Shown: positions 27,101-35,340, counted from the first letter of the stretch. The stretch: DNA of 64,000 nt from Protea cynaroides (GCA_028583415.1 CM053271.1:90724584-90788583), one strand, 5' to 3'. Notes: a model not told the origin generated them from the sequence alone. Numbers and translations: made by a program.

Positions 27101-30100
27101 CATCACAAGATATACACTAATTAAAATATCAGATTGGTGGGAAGAGTTCTCCCTGTAATAGATCACTTTTTTTTCTTTCTTTTCACTGCTCTACCCTATT
27201 CAGACTCTAGGTGTCACACCTCAATTCCAGCTGAACCAGAAGTGTGAGTAAACCGTCTCCAAACCACAGCTCACACTAGGATCTCAATAGACTGTGTCAA
27301 CAAACCATTCCAAGCAAACTAACAATAATCAGAGAAATATACATAGCAGCAGAATCTAATAATAAATGAACTGAGTTTCTAATTGTAAATAAATAACTAT
27401 TCCAATTATGCCATCATCCACAATCATAAATAATAACTTAATACATCGTCTATACCCAACTGAAAGAATAAATAAATAACCCTAAAGAAACACACAGTAA
27501 GAGCACTCGCATGAGGCATCATGCTCGTCCTCCACTATTTGTGAATCTATAGCAGCCACTGTCCCATAAGCTGGAACAGTCATGAAGTCCTCAACAGTAT
27601 AACATGCATCAACATCTGAAAAAGAGTATATATATACGGGGTGAGCTCACAACTTAGCTCAGTAAAGCACAAGACCAATGCAACATACAAAATGCATGAG
27701 ATAACATTACAATTGGGTCAGGTATAACTTGCAAAATGTTATAGTAAGGTTTGGCGGCCACCACACCTCCATGCACGAGAGTATGAGCACACCCAACAGT
27801 TAGGCTCCGATCCACACTATTACTGTTGCCCCACATCACTCACTCCGGTATAAAGATAGAGCTAGAGTCTGGGGGGCAGGCTGAGCTACCATCCCACGTC
27901 CTCTCCTTGATACCCTACACCGCGCCAACACCTAAACCCTATTGGCAACGGCTTGCAAGTGGGTTTAGTTTCTAACCAGTCCTATATGTCATCACAATAT
28001 CTATGGCCCTACCCCAACACAGCTCCTTACGACATAGAGATAGGGCTCGAGTCTGGTGGGCAAGAGGTGCCACAACCCCACGTCCTCCCCCTGATACCCT
28101 ATTCGTACCAAGCCAGCTAAGGTATACGGCGATGCGAAAATGTGTCAGTGTGAGGATATATCCAGGGCTCCACTCCCCTTCACATTCCACACACTAACGA
28201 AAACAATCACATGCCTAAACAAATATCATCCTAGCATACGAATATGCATGAACAAATAATAAAATTTAAATAACTAGATGACATGTGAAATACACAAGCA
28301 ACAAACAATAATCACAAAAACAGATGTGATCACAGCGGTTTACTGTTATTTAGTTACTTAGGGTTTGGGGTCTTGTCCTTTACCTGACCATGATTGCAAG
28401 TCCGCTTTGCGTCACAGAGTCCACTCACGTCGTCTACAAGTCCTACATGATCATATTTATAGATTAGAATTAAGTTATTAGGGTTACAGTTGGCCAGAAC
28501 CAAGTCTGGCCAACAACTAGGCTTCGGTAAGCATACCGGTGGCAGTACCGGTTTCATTGTCTCACTATAGTGAGACCGGTATGGGCCTGCTATATATATA
28601 TATATACTGCAGCTGGTATGTGCTTGCGGTATATACCGCAGGACTTATTGTCTAGCAGGTATGTCCGGCGATATGGGTCCGAGAACCCAATCTCGGACCT
28701 CCCTCTCTCGTCGATCATCGGCTTAGTTTTTAGGGTTCTTCCTAAACCATTCTAAGGTCGAAATACCTATTTGGTCACCTATGTTTAGATTATTTCGTCG
28801 CATCCTTTTCAAAATGGATCTTAATGAAACTAGGGTTTTACAGTTCTAAGGTTCTGGATCATTACGCCGTTTCACGGCTTTGATCCGTAATCCCAAACAT
28901 CAATACAGAGGTCGAGCACTTATCGGTATTTGTTGAATGGCGGTGCTCCCCTCCAATGGAAAATCCCCTTCTCGCACAGGCTTCTTCCTCCTTGCTCCTT
29001 CTCAGATTTCTTCCAGACGACTCTAGGGTTTGAAAGTGTTTGGAAAGGATTTAAAGAGAAAAAATGATGTATATATATAGTGGGAGACCATTCTAGGAAG
29101 GTCTCCTACGTCTAAAAGGTTTCCTAAACTCGGATTCAGAGTGTGGGACCCGTTGGAGTTTGTCTCCACTCGAGAAAACATACCGGTTGTACATACCGGT
29201 CTCATTCTGCTCAGAGTGAGACCGGTATGTAAAAATTGAGTTTTTACATATCATTTCTCATACCTGGATATCGTGGTTCGTCACTCGGCCTCGTCTTTTG
29301 GTCCGGTTATAATTAGGAGACCTGTCACGACGTAAACCATGAGTTAAACCGGATTTTCAGAGTACGGTTCTTACACCAGGTTTGCTACAAGGTATAAAAG
29401 CACTGATCTTGGGCACATACTATTCATGGTACTGTTCGCATTTCTGTTCCTCTCTTCTTTCAGATTCTTCTAAATTCATATCTGGAAATCCTCTCCACTG
29501 ATTCAGAAATCTATTTCTCCTTTCCCTTTCTTGATTGTGTGTGCTGCAGCCTAATGGTTGCTGGCTTTTATCAGTGAGCCTGTCCCTGTACTGTGCACTG
29601 CATTTTTCCCTTCTAAATGAAAACCAATGAAGGAACGGAATGACTTGTGCGGTGATCTTTAGTGTGTTGGTGCCTGATTGCCTGTGTGGATGTGCCGGTG
29701 GAGAGATTTGTGATCTTTACAATCTGTTGTGTTGATTCTACGAGTATCCACTGCAGTGAATCTCTTTTTTATGGGAAACAGTGAAGGAGATTGTGCCTAT
29801 TTCCTGTCAGCAGTGTTATAGTGGTTTCTTCACTCTTCGGTGAGTAATTGTTCCTTTTATTACTTGGAACTGAAATAGTGGAATGGCTAATATCAGTGAT
29901 GGGAAACTGTATGCAAATACTGTTAGATTCCATCTCTTCAAATTTTTTATAGTGGGAAACAAGCCGTGAAGGCTTATATTGGCTTAAGGTGAAAATTTAA
30001 TAATTTATTAATCTGTCTGATCCCCCCTCCTAGCAAGGATTGTAAAACTTACTTGAATTGGACAAAAGAAGACTATTTGCATAAAGTGCTGGTTATGGAA

Positions 30101-32321
30101 TGGTACAGAACAATCAGCTAGTGAAAATTTTATAATCCATGCAATTGCAAAGAAGTTCGAGATACTGTTCATGAAAGCTTTTGCCATGACCAGAATATTC
30201 CTCGTGTGTATCAGATCTATGAATTTTTTTATTTTATTTTTTTTACACTGAAACAGGGTGATAAAACCAGTATTCCAAATCTTTGCAAGATCTCTGAAAT
30301 CTCGAAAATATCGACCTTTATATGTTAAAAAAGCACACTGTCTCGGTGAGAATTTTCAAGATCTCATCTCAGAAATCTCAGACCTCACTGAGACGGGGTC
30401 GAGATCCGAGATTTAAACCTTGGACAAAACTATGAGTGATTATTATAGTTCATTGAAAGCCAAGTGGGAGGAACCAATTCAGGATCAATCCCTTACTGTT
30501 GACATTGATAATCTCAAAAAGCAGAGGGCAGATTTTCAGTTTGCTAAATTTCTCTCTGGCCTGAATTCTGATCAAATGTTGCCAAGTAACAAATTCATCC
30601 ATGAATAGTGCCTATGCTAGACTGAAGCGGGCAGATGTTTCTTCATTATCTACTCCCACACCAGCAGTCTCTAAGGCATATTCTGCTCTTGTTATTACTG
30701 CTGGTCATGGTGGAGGTGCCTCTCAAGGTCAAGGTCGAGATTCAAGGGAATCCTCCTGGCACTCATCAGTGTAATCATTTTGGTAAAACTAATCACACTA
30801 TTGACAAATGTTGGGATACATATGGTAAACCATAGAGGGCCAACCAGTTTCTCTGGTAGAGATAAGGCTTCAAACTTCCAACAGAAATAGACAGCTTGTT
30901 GACAACTGAACAGATTTTGGTGTTGCATCTAGGGAGGAGTATAGTAACCTAATTCAACTGGTTCAGCAGCTCGAGACTCAATCCAAAGCTTCTTCTTCCA
31001 ACCCTTCAACCACCTTAGCTTATTCATGTACTCCTGCTCTTCTTGCTTCCACGTCAGAGTCTTAATGAGTTATTGATTCAGGGACATCTCACTAGATCCT
31101 AAAAAACACAATGGGTTCGAAAAAAGTGACTTTACAATTCAAATCCTTAGTAAGGCTACTAAGGGAAAGTAAATTTGTAGTAAAATTAGAGAAATGTAAG
31201 ATATGAATATAATGTAAGAAAATTGGAACAGCAAACAAAACCCTTTCCAAAGATAGATGAGAAAGTTTCATCAGCCACTCGAACTTTGACTTTCCCTGAG
31301 GATGGAAAGTACTGATGAAATAGGATGGAAGATCTAGTCATGTGATCAGTGGCACCAGAATTAATGATCCAGGGGTTGAAAAAATAACAGCTCCTTCTAA
31401 GAGGTGGCATGAAGTTTTCTTTTTAATTTTATACACCGGAACATGAATTCCTAACTGTCCATAAGTCTTTGCAAAGTCCAACAAAAAATACCCTTTGGCA
31501 ATACTTGGAAGCATAAAGTTGAGTAAAAATGACATAACTAAGGAATCATTAGAGATACATCGATCTTAAGTAGTACCAGCAATAGAGGGTTTCTCATTTG
31601 TACCTGTAAGATGTCCTGTGAAACCATGACCAGCAATGGTCAGATAAAAGAATTGTAACCAAATAAAATAATTAGTGCCACCGAACTTGATAGACGTAGC
31701 AACAAATGGTTGGTACTCATGTCGATTATGTCCATCAGAACCAGTAGAGGCAGTAGTAACATCCGATATTGTAGCAAATCAAGTAAGTACAATGAAATCG
31801 ATATAGAAGGGTTGTTGTCAAAACCAAGAAAAGGAACTTATAGCTGAAAAATATCACAAACAGAATCTCGCCTTTAGAATATCGATAGTGCTGCAAAATT
31901 GATAAAGGATCTTGTTGTTGGAATATAAATCTTAGATATCGATGTCAATATATAGATGTCGCAGGAGATAAAAATCGATGGATCATTTGAGTAGATTCTG
32001 TTCAAAATCGATGAGATAGGGGCTAATCCAAGGATTAAAGTAACATCTATTGATGGCGTATCGGTCGGGCGATTTTAAGAGATGTATCATATCGTATCGT
32101 GGATACGGTAGATATGCTAGGATACGATAGGATACTGGGCAAGATACACACGGGAATGATTAGAGAATATGCAAAACACAATTTTTAAGCATAAAAACAC
32201 TATAATAAACAATCTTGAAGTATTTCCAAAGATTAAAGACATAGTTGATGACATTCGATGAGCACAACCTTCGGTTCAAATGAACTGTAGATTTTCAACA
32301 AGGAAGAAGACCAGAAAAGTG

Positions 32322-32361
<40 letters not shown>

Positions 32362-35340
32362 TTGTATCAAGCTTTATATGTGTGTATCAACCGTATCAGT
32401 TCATGTCGAGGTGTATGGGTTGGTATTGAGGTGTATCGGTAAGTGTATCTTATTTTTTGCAAGAATAGAAACTTAAGTGTATGGATACGTATCGATTCAA
32501 TACGGTCGATACATGTGGATATACTTTTTGTTTAAATAAAAGAGATACGCATCGAAGAGTGTCGTATCGACCAATACCGATACGAATACGTATCGGTGGA
32601 TAAGGGGCATATCGTATCAATATTTAAAACCATGGGCTGATCAATTGAAATAAGAGAAACTTGCTGCCAAAGTTAAATCGATGCTGACCCGATTGAATAT
32701 CAATTTCACAAGATCAGGTCTAGTATCAATATTGCAAGACCTGAGCTAACATAAATTTCGTAAGACCAGATCTGATATCAATACCGCAATTGGTAGAAAA
32801 AAGAGACCAGAATTCAGATTGCAAAACCAGATTCACATCCAATTTGCAATAGCTGAAGTTGACTCAGAACTGATCTTCAGTAGTCAATCTTCGAAGGATA
32901 CTCTCCAATAGGTGTGAAATTGAATCTGTAATATGGGAAGACTCGACCTTCAATGTAAAAGACTAAACTTGATCTTCAACCAAGAAAAATCCAATCGTAG
33001 ATGTGGGCAGCTCCTATCGATCTGAAAAATCATATCATGGTATAATCGAGGTAAGGTGAAGGGCAACAACTAGACCTAAAAAAGATCACCTCATTAGTGC
33101 TGCCCTTTTAAGGGATAGAGAACCACGAGTGAGAGGAAGGGACAAAGAACCGCGAGTGAGAGGATGTAAGAAGAGAAAAACGAAGATTGGAGTGTTGTCA
33201 CAGGAAAGGGGAGATCAAAATTGAGGCTCCAATACCATGTTGAAAGCACAATTTATGAGACTGAATGCTTGATTGGTCATTAAGGACCAGCCAGCCTTGT
33301 ATTTATAATAAAAGAGAGACTTAGAAAATGACTAAAAATGACTAAACAGACTCACAATAGGAGTCGACAATAGGAGAGTTAGAATCCAAGAAGGAAATTT
33401 TAACTCTAATCTAACTCTAACTCCAATCTAAACAAAGTTGGAATTATAAAAAAAAATAAAACTACTACCCACCCATGACTGACTCCTAATAGGAGTAGGT
33501 TATATGGAATGGACCAGATCTCTATGCCCTTGCGGGCCACATATCACAACAGTTCTTTATATCAATTAGGTGATATTTTCAGTAAGGCTGCCAGTCGTTG
33601 TTCATACTTAATTATGTATTCCAAGTTGGGCATGGGAGATGTGTATACTCCAGCTTGAGGGGAATATAGTTGTCTGGAGTATAGGTGAGATCATTAACCA
33701 GTTTCGAGTTGTACTGAAACATATTTGTGTGATGTAGTGGATCATGTTGTGAGGAATACTGGATCTACACTATTAAGTGTATTATTGTCATTACAAGATA
33801 TACACTAATTAAAAAAATCAGATCAATGGGAGGAAGGGGGGGTGTTCTCTCTAATCGATCACTTTTCTTCTCTCTTATTTCTCTTCTCCTCTCTTAATTT
33901 CTTTTCCCTGCTCTGCCCTATTCAGTGTTCAGATCTGATATGCTCCATAGATCATACTTGCCCATTTCTTTGAAAAATTTACCACACAGCTGGTCATGTT
34001 CATGAAAACCCAAAAAAAAAAGAAGATGAGAAATATGAAATATAGCAGAAGATTTGCTATAGGAGTACACTGGCCTTATATGGATGTAAAGCTAGCGGAA
34101 GGTAAATTGATGAAAGACGTCCACCTTGTAATCCAATCTGCTTACTAGCTCCATAACAATCAATTCATCACCACATTAATCAGAAAAACAAAACTACAGT
34201 ATCATCCTCCACAAAAGTAGAATGATAAGACTGCAATAAAATCATGCAAGTCTTCACCAACGTGATGATAGGACTTCCATCAAGAAAACTCCTACTTGGT
34301 GGCATCAAGCAAATTGAAAGTTTTTATAATTCAGTACATGATATTAGCTGAAGCTTTGGATAAGGACCATATTATTTAAGACATTGTCCAGTTGTCCAGA
34401 TAATCTTCTCCATGGACTGCAAATGTCATTCCCATATCACTTTGATATATTCTGACGATATATTCTGACGGAAAGACCATTCTTTCAGTATATTTCCAGA
34501 TTTCTTTCTCTTCTGATGGCATTTTCTTCTGATGGCATTCTGACGGAAAGACCATTCTTGTTTGAGGAAATTACTATGTTTTGCAAGCACATAGTCAAAG
34601 TGACTACTCAATAAATCAATCAAAAGAGGAGCAAATTGAGCAATGGGAAACTGACCTTGAACCATCTTCTGCAGAGCCTCAATGGCTAATGAATCTGATG
34701 TAACAAAAATTGGATTCCTCGTCATAATTTTTGAAACCATCGTCTGCTCCGTCCTCAATCCTTCCGCTACAACTCTAGTGGAAATGTCCTGAACCCAGGA
34801 CACAAAAAGTTTGAATTTTGAAAAGATGAAAGAAGAAATTAATGCAGATATGAGGCCTGGCCTGAGACACCTAAAGCGATACCAACGAGTGCCAACAACC
34901 AAACCTTGTCAGTAATGATTCCAGATAGTAAACCGTTGGCATCAGTAAGCAGAGCTGCGTCAACACGGCGAGACGCCATCCGACGACAGGCTTCAGAAAC
35001 AGTCGTCCCCTCAGGAATCGTAAGCGATTTCGACAATCTCAACTTCTTCACCGTCCTATCTCCACCAACAGACCTGCAATTTTAATTCATTTAGACAACA
35101 ATTACAACAAATGAAACCAATCACCTGCAAAACAGATTTAAAAAAAAATGAAATCAATCCAATCAAACCAAACAGAATTCAGAGAACCGGGATATACGAT
35201 TGAGGAGGAGACGACGGCTTCGAATTGTTTCCATTAGTGTTTCCGTTCTCAGCAGCAGGGGCCAATTTCTTAACAGCTGACGGACCACGCCTTGGATTCA
35301 GATTGATTCTCCTCGGATTAGGAGCTGGTTGGCTGCTCAT
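6076..35340 (-). CDS. CBSCBSPB: CBS and PB1 domain-containing, membrane-anchored protein (14 exons)
   Basis: The only intact host gene. Exons: 35340-35198, 35073-34905, 34788-34656, 25563-25393, 21446-21368, 21247-21134, 20970-20904, 17867-17762, 17655-17597, 7124-7015, 6910-6777, 6673-6591, 6506-6417, 6249-6076. All introns are GT-AG and every phase agrees, giving 1632 nt and 543 residues. Order: Ser/Pro/Asn-rich N-terminus (1-55), CBS1 (about 58-115), CBS2 (122-176), CBS3 (222-285), CBS4 (290-345), a linker with KFWDSALSLEPPDD, PB1 (about 411-493) and a single hydrophobic anchor (about 520-538) before a basic KRSSQ tail. The family in Arabidopsis (CBSCBSPB1-5) is of similar size and ends the same way. 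CBS pairs bind adenosine nucleotides in characterised proteins and PB1 mediates protein pairing; the exact role of this family is not settled. The C-terminal anchor suggests a tail-anchored protein facing the cytosol. The start was chosen because the MSSQ opening precedes the first splice site in frame. Which paralogue it is cannot be decided. Confidence 0.93.
6417..6506 (-). CDS. CBSCBSPB: CBSCBSPB exon 13
   Basis: The acceptor is CCTATAG and the donor TTGAAG|GTACA. It encodes YEDDEGDKILLANDSDLIGA, the acidic loop (OPCA-like) of PB1, then VNHARLSGLK. Confidence 0.92.
6591..6673 (-). CDS. CBSCBSPB: CBSCBSPB exon 12
   Basis: The acceptor is CCAATAG and the donor CTTTTG|GTATG. It encodes the PB1 helix region TEHFEELVSAVLQRIG and DDVDNHPQLL. 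Confidence 0.9.
6777..6910 (-). CDS. CBSCBSPB: CBSCBSPB exon 11
   Basis: The acceptor is CTTGCAG and the donor TGTG|GTATG. It encodes SELSALMASEGG and the start of PB1 (FAFKFQDHKGRVHRFNC), including the basic residues of the first PB1 strand pair. Confidence 0.92.
7015..7124 (-). CDS. CBSCBSPB: CBSCBSPB exon 10
   Basis: The acceptor is TTGCAG and the donor CAAAG|GTAAC. It encodes the linker VEGSSGTVNDMATTMMQKFW plus DSALSLEPPDDECDTQ, characteristic of the family between CBS4 and PB1. Confidence 0.92.
7316..7334. repeat. (GA)n microsatellite in intron 9
   Basis: Uninterrupted GA dinucleotides, about nine units. Confidence 0.85.
7804..7942 (+). repeat. 5' LTR of the intron-9 Copia (139 bp)
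   Basis: Starts TGTTGTAATATGG and ends CCAAATCAATA; the last CA has become TA. It is short for Copia but intact in layout. The 3' part (7863-7942) matches 12329-12407. Confidence 0.85.
7943..7958 (+). promoter_or_regulatory. Primer-binding site (initiator Met tRNA)
   Basis: TGGCATCAGAGCAAGG differs from the usual TGGTATCAGAGC core by one base and lies immediately after the LTR end. Confidence 0.8.
8217..8425 (+). repeat. Three degenerate tandem units in the Copia leader
   Basis: The words AGGGCCAACC, AGGACCAACC and AGGGCCATCC, each followed by TT(A)TTGATT-like sequence, recur about every 80 bases. Confidence 0.5.
8426..9480 (+). pseudogene. Copia gag, broken
   Basis: Recognisable gag start KLDGTNYLIWSR near 8523-8560, then LVNSMQPQ and the helical HELKQKEF region. 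A zinc knuckle YCGKECNTQEYCWKLHG lies near 9364-9414; its normal His has become Gln. Frameshifts (for example near 8760) and stops separate the pieces. The stretch 8940-9110 is a lysine-rich insertion or slippage tract. Confidence 0.75.
9540..12328 (+). pseudogene. Copia pol: protease, integrase, reverse transcriptase, RNase H, broken
   Basis: The protease motif reads WIIDSEASNHM (near 9669), where the catalytic DSG has become DSE. The pre-integrase motif QWYHHLGHP is near 10060. The integrase core IHSDIWGP and FIDCFSRNTWVYM is near 10230-10335. The reverse transcriptase pieces are YKARLVTQTYGINYQKTFAP (near 11480) and EFEIKDLGLLCYFLGI (near 11940). The catalytic YVDD has its Tyr replaced by TAA (11864-11866). 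RNase H sequence ILCYLKSAPGYG runs straight into the truncated 3' LTR. Confidence 0.8.
12329..12407 (+). repeat. Truncated 3' LTR of the intron-9 Copia (79 bp)
   Basis: Matches the last 80 bases of the 5' LTR from ATTCTAGATTAT onward and ends ATCAACA just before the GGTCA duplication. The U3 part of the LTR and the polypurine tract are missing. Confidence 0.8.
12780..13215. mobile_element. Inverted-repeat (MITE-like) element in intron 9
   Basis: The left arm contains TTTAGGAAGGGCTTCC then AAAACGGCC (12814-12840). The right arm contains GGCCGTTTAAGAAAGG then CTACCTAAA (13166-13190), its imperfect reverse complement (about 19 of 25 positions). Further outward similarity suggests a terminal inverted repeat of 50 bp or more. 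No target duplication was resolved. Confidence 0.45.
13921..15975. mobile_element. Mutator-like element with long inverted ends and captured coding sequence
   Basis: The ends at 13921-14088 and 15805-15975 are reverse complements over about 165 bp. Both contain CTGATTCCCCCAGAAA and CTCTCTTTCTCCCCTGGC. The ends start with a GGGRAAATTT-type sequence as in many Mutator-like elements. The flanks are A-rich (TAAAAAAAA left, AAAAAAAAA right), which allows but does not prove a 9-bp duplication. There is no transposase. The interior carries a coiled-coil gene fragment on the minus strand (about 14120-14525) and an unrelated stretch up to 15180. Confidence 0.7.
14120..14525 (-). pseudogene. Captured fragment of a coiled-coil protein gene
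   Basis: Reading the minus strand gives in order SEIQICDLEEKLSLVEAR, VASVRRQAKVMEKDGKILQ, FQKEIEGLEQKVIEST, LQKKAK, then in a shifted frame SLEEALTQS, EELMKTAAKVDHLQNELEEP. Glu/Lys/Leu heptads are evident. There are stops and at least one frameshift. No introns are visible, so this is one exon or a processed copy. The family was not recognised. Confidence 0.55.
15976..17390. other. Intron 9 sequence without a gene
   Basis: AT-rich. It includes an LTR-like stretch around 16240-16420 (TATTTATAGGG and a GATGTGGGACTAAAG word), a T25 run at 17221-17245, and around 17246-17390 repeated words of the AATAATTC / CCGAAT type. No coding frame is supported. Confidence 0.4.
17396..17575. repeat. Short palindromic-word element, GAGATC type
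   Basis: Begins CAAGGTTCTAAATCTTGG and continues with GATCTCGACCTCGTCTCGG. It is split by a T26 run and ends with repeated CTGAGATTTCCGAGATT words. The reverse complement of the element at 30268-30425 starts with nearly the same sequence. Confidence 0.5.
17597..17655 (-). CDS. CBSCBSPB: CBSCBSPB exon 9
   Basis: The acceptor is TTTGCAG and the donor CCATG|GTAAAG. It encodes GSIAACVDVLQITHAAISM, the end of CBS4. Intron 8 before it is only 106 bp and is mostly a 36-bp tandem repeat. The intron after it is about 10.5 kb. Confidence 0.9.
17663..17750. repeat. 36-bp tandem repeat filling intron 8
   Basis: AAAATATTGTCAAATC plus AGGATTGTGAAACAATC occurs twice, followed by a partial third copy. The array occupies most of the 106-bp intron 8. 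Confidence 0.8.
17762..17867 (-). CDS. CBSCBSPB: CBSCBSPB exon 8
   Basis: The acceptor is CTGAAG and the donor AAAG|GTATAG. It encodes the first part of CBS4 (VMTPKPECATLETTILDAL, then HDGKFLHLPVVDK). It follows the 3.0-kb intron 7. Confidence 0.92.
18675..19197 (+). mobile_element. Probable LTR fragment in intron 7
   Basis: A TATA-like CTATAAATAAGAGAG (19033) is followed by a leader-like stretch. The fragment ends TTCTACA, directly before CTGGCTGGCGACAGAGC, which resembles the TGGCGAC primer-binding sites of some plant Gypsy elements. A 14-bp direct duplication (CAGGTAAGTGTCCT twice) lies just upstream. No partner LTR was found. Confidence 0.35.
19266..19619 (-). pseudogene. Open frame of 117 codons, unrecognised, in intron 7
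   Basis: A frame from 19619 to 19266 on the minus strand (MVLSPLNATQALLGVG ... MGPESWLSLLAPQFW). It lies immediately after the possible primer-binding site at 19198 but runs opposite to it. It could be a retroelement-derived peptide or chance; I do not recognise it. Confidence 0.2.
20904..20970 (-). CDS. CBSCBSPB: CBSCBSPB exon 7
   Basis: The acceptor is CTGCAG and the donor GAAAAG|GTTC. It encodes SKDVLMRVVAQNLSPELTLV, which closes CBS3. Intron 6 (163 bp) contains a GA microsatellite. Confidence 0.92.
21084..21112. repeat. (GA)n microsatellite in intron 6
   Basis: AGAG repeats next to a short (AC)n run, inside a 163-bp intron. Confidence 0.85.
21134..21247 (-). CDS. CBSCBSPB: CBSCBSPB exon 6
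   Basis: The acceptor is TTGCAG and the donor CTTAC|GTATG. It encodes most of CBS3 (VAIVSPSDPVYVVTKKMREL, then RVNSVIIATGNKPLGIL). Confidence 0.92.
21368..21446 (-). CDS. CBSCBSPB: CBSCBSPB exon 5
   Basis: The acceptor is GATGCAG and the donor TCAAA|GTACT. It encodes APYAFIETLRERMFKPSLST, the linker into CBS3. It follows the 3.9-kb intron 4. Confidence 0.9.
22826..23465. repeat. Palindromic-word element, GCCTAGGC type
   Basis: The left end TAGTTGTCAAAGCGGCAGGC and right end (reverse complement) TACTTGTCATGGCATTAAGGC are imperfect inverted repeats. Both ends carry CTAGGCGG/CCTAGGTG words. The body includes a GAGGAAAG-rich tract. Confidence 0.4.
24621..24702. repeat. Minisatellite, about 21-bp units, in intron 4
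   Basis: GAGAAACAAGGAGGGTTAGA and close variants are repeated four times. Confidence 0.7.
25393..25563 (-). CDS. CBSCBSPB: CBSCBSPB exon 4
   Basis: The acceptor is TTCCAG and the donor ACAG|GTTAG. It encodes the second half of CBS2 (KFRHLPVVENGEVIALLDI) and the inter-module helix beginning TKCLYDAISRMEKAAEQG. Confidence 0.92.
27212..29375 (-). mobile_element. Solo Gypsy LTR (2164 bp) inside the Copia 5' LTR
   Basis: Plus-strand limits are TGTCACAC and TTCTTACA, flanked by CTAGG (27207-27211) and CCAGG (29376-29380), a target duplication with one mismatch. Read on the minus strand it starts TGTAAGAACCGTAC, like the LTR at 51986 (TGTAAGACCCGTATC). It carries the same LTR peptide frame (27616-27482) and clusters of ACCGGT words. 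No internal region remains, so it arose by recombination between two LTRs. Confidence 0.8.
27482..27616 (-). other. LTR peptide frame, copy e
   Basis: Minus-strand frame DVDACYTVEDFMTVPAYG, then TVAA ... EDEHDASCEC and a stop. Same order of residues as the frames in the other LTRs of this superfamily. An in-frame stop lies upstream, just before the region of the conserved core. Confidence 0.6.
29885..31080 (+). pseudogene. Copia gag and start of protease, broken
   Basis: Pieces in order: EDYLHKVLVMEW (near 30068), DQNIPRVYQIYE, LKQGDKT, MSDYYSSLKAKWEEP (30431), DFQFAKFLSGLNSDQ, and a zinc knuckle CNHFGKTNHTIDKCW in which the second Cys is Phe (near 30771). A protease start VIDSGTSH follows near 31070. 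A 158-bp element interrupts the frame at 30268-30425. Confidence 0.75.
30268..30425. mobile_element. Short palindromic element, GAGATC type, in Copia gag
   Basis: Flanked by AAAAC on both sides (30263-30267 and 30426-30430). The Copia reading frame continues across it when the element is skipped. The interior is built of imperfect palindromic words such as TCTCGGTGAG, GAGATCCGAGATTT and AAATCTCGAAAATATCGA. It ends TTTAAACCTTGGAC. Confidence 0.7.
31186..31410 (-). pseudogene. Copia protease fragment
   Basis: The minus-strand frame contains WIINSGATDHMTRSSILFHQ, a Copia protease start in which the catalytic Asp of DSG is Asn. VRVADETFSSIFGKG follows, as in active-site flap regions. Confidence 0.7.
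32025..32633. mobile_element. Palindromic-word element, CGTATCGATACG type
   Basis: Flanked by GGGCT on both sides (32020-32024 and 32634-32638). It starts AATCCAAGGATTAAAG and ends TTTAAAACCAT. The body is made of GTATCG/CGATAC words and contains an A-run of about 39 bases (32320-32358). It sits in the leader of the minus-strand Copia. Confidence 0.6.
33238..33551 (-). repeat. LTR of the nested minus-strand Copia (314 bp)
   Basis: Plus-strand limits are TGTTGAAAGC and ATATCACAACA. It adjoins a primer-binding site at 33225-33237. Confidence 0.75.
33671..33946 (+). repeat. 3' LTR of the intron-3 Copia
   Basis: Starts TGTCTGGAG after the polypurine tract. It is similar to 26960-27211 over its middle and ends near TATGCTCCA. 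Confidence 0.65.
34656..34788 (-). CDS. CBSCBSPB: CBSCBSPB exon 3
   Basis: The acceptor is GGTTCAG and the donor CAAG|GTCAG. It completes CBS1 (DISTRVVAEGL) and starts CBS2 (VSKIMTRNPIFVTSD). Intron 2 is 116 bp. The following intron is about 9.1 kb and splits CBS2. Confidence 0.92.
34905..35073 (-). CDS. CBSCBSPB: CBSCBSPB exon 2
   Basis: The acceptor is TTGCAG and the donor AAG|GTTTGG. It encodes most of CBS1, including KKLRLSK and IPEGTTVSEACRRM, ending with GIITDK. Intron 1 is 124 bp. Confidence 0.92.
35198..35340 (-). CDS. CBSCBSPB: CBSCBSPB exon 1
   Basis: Start codon at 35340-35338. It encodes the variable N-terminus (MSSQPAPNPRR, then a stretch rich in Asn, Ser and Pro). The donor is CAATC|GTATAT and the exon ends after the second base of Ser48. 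Confidence 0.88.

Larger units (their letters stand above)
31085..33551 (-). mobile_element. Second Copia element, minus strand, nested and truncated
   Basis: Its LTR (33238-33551) and primer-binding site (TGGTATTGGAGCC on the minus strand, 33237-33225) are at the right. Protease and pre-integrase sequence (WIINSGATDHM at about 31365, then LLSLSSLTKDLNCKVTFF near 31130) lies at the left. It is truncated near 31085, where it abuts the plus-strand Copia. There is no second LTR. Confidence 0.7.
26951..33946 (+). mobile_element. Ty1/Copia retrotransposon in intron 3, with nested insertions
   Basis: The 5' LTR (about 26951-27211 plus 29376-29389) and 3' LTR (33671-33946) share TGGATCATGTTGTGAGGA, ATTATTGTCAT and ACAAGATATACACTAATTAA. 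A degenerate primer-binding site AGGTATAAAAGC follows at 29390, and a polypurine tract TTGAGGGGAATATAG precedes the 3' LTR. Gag is present at about 29885-31080 and the last pol codons at 33552-33655 (QLGDIFSK, YSKLGMGDVYTPA). Inserted into it are a solo Gypsy LTR, a minus-strand Copia, and two short palindromic elements. Confidence 0.75.

Noticed and set aside
27640..28190. Minus- and plus-strand frames of 60-70 codons in the solo LTR
   Set aside because: They shift and stop in the sister LTRs, unlike the peptide frame at 27616-27482.
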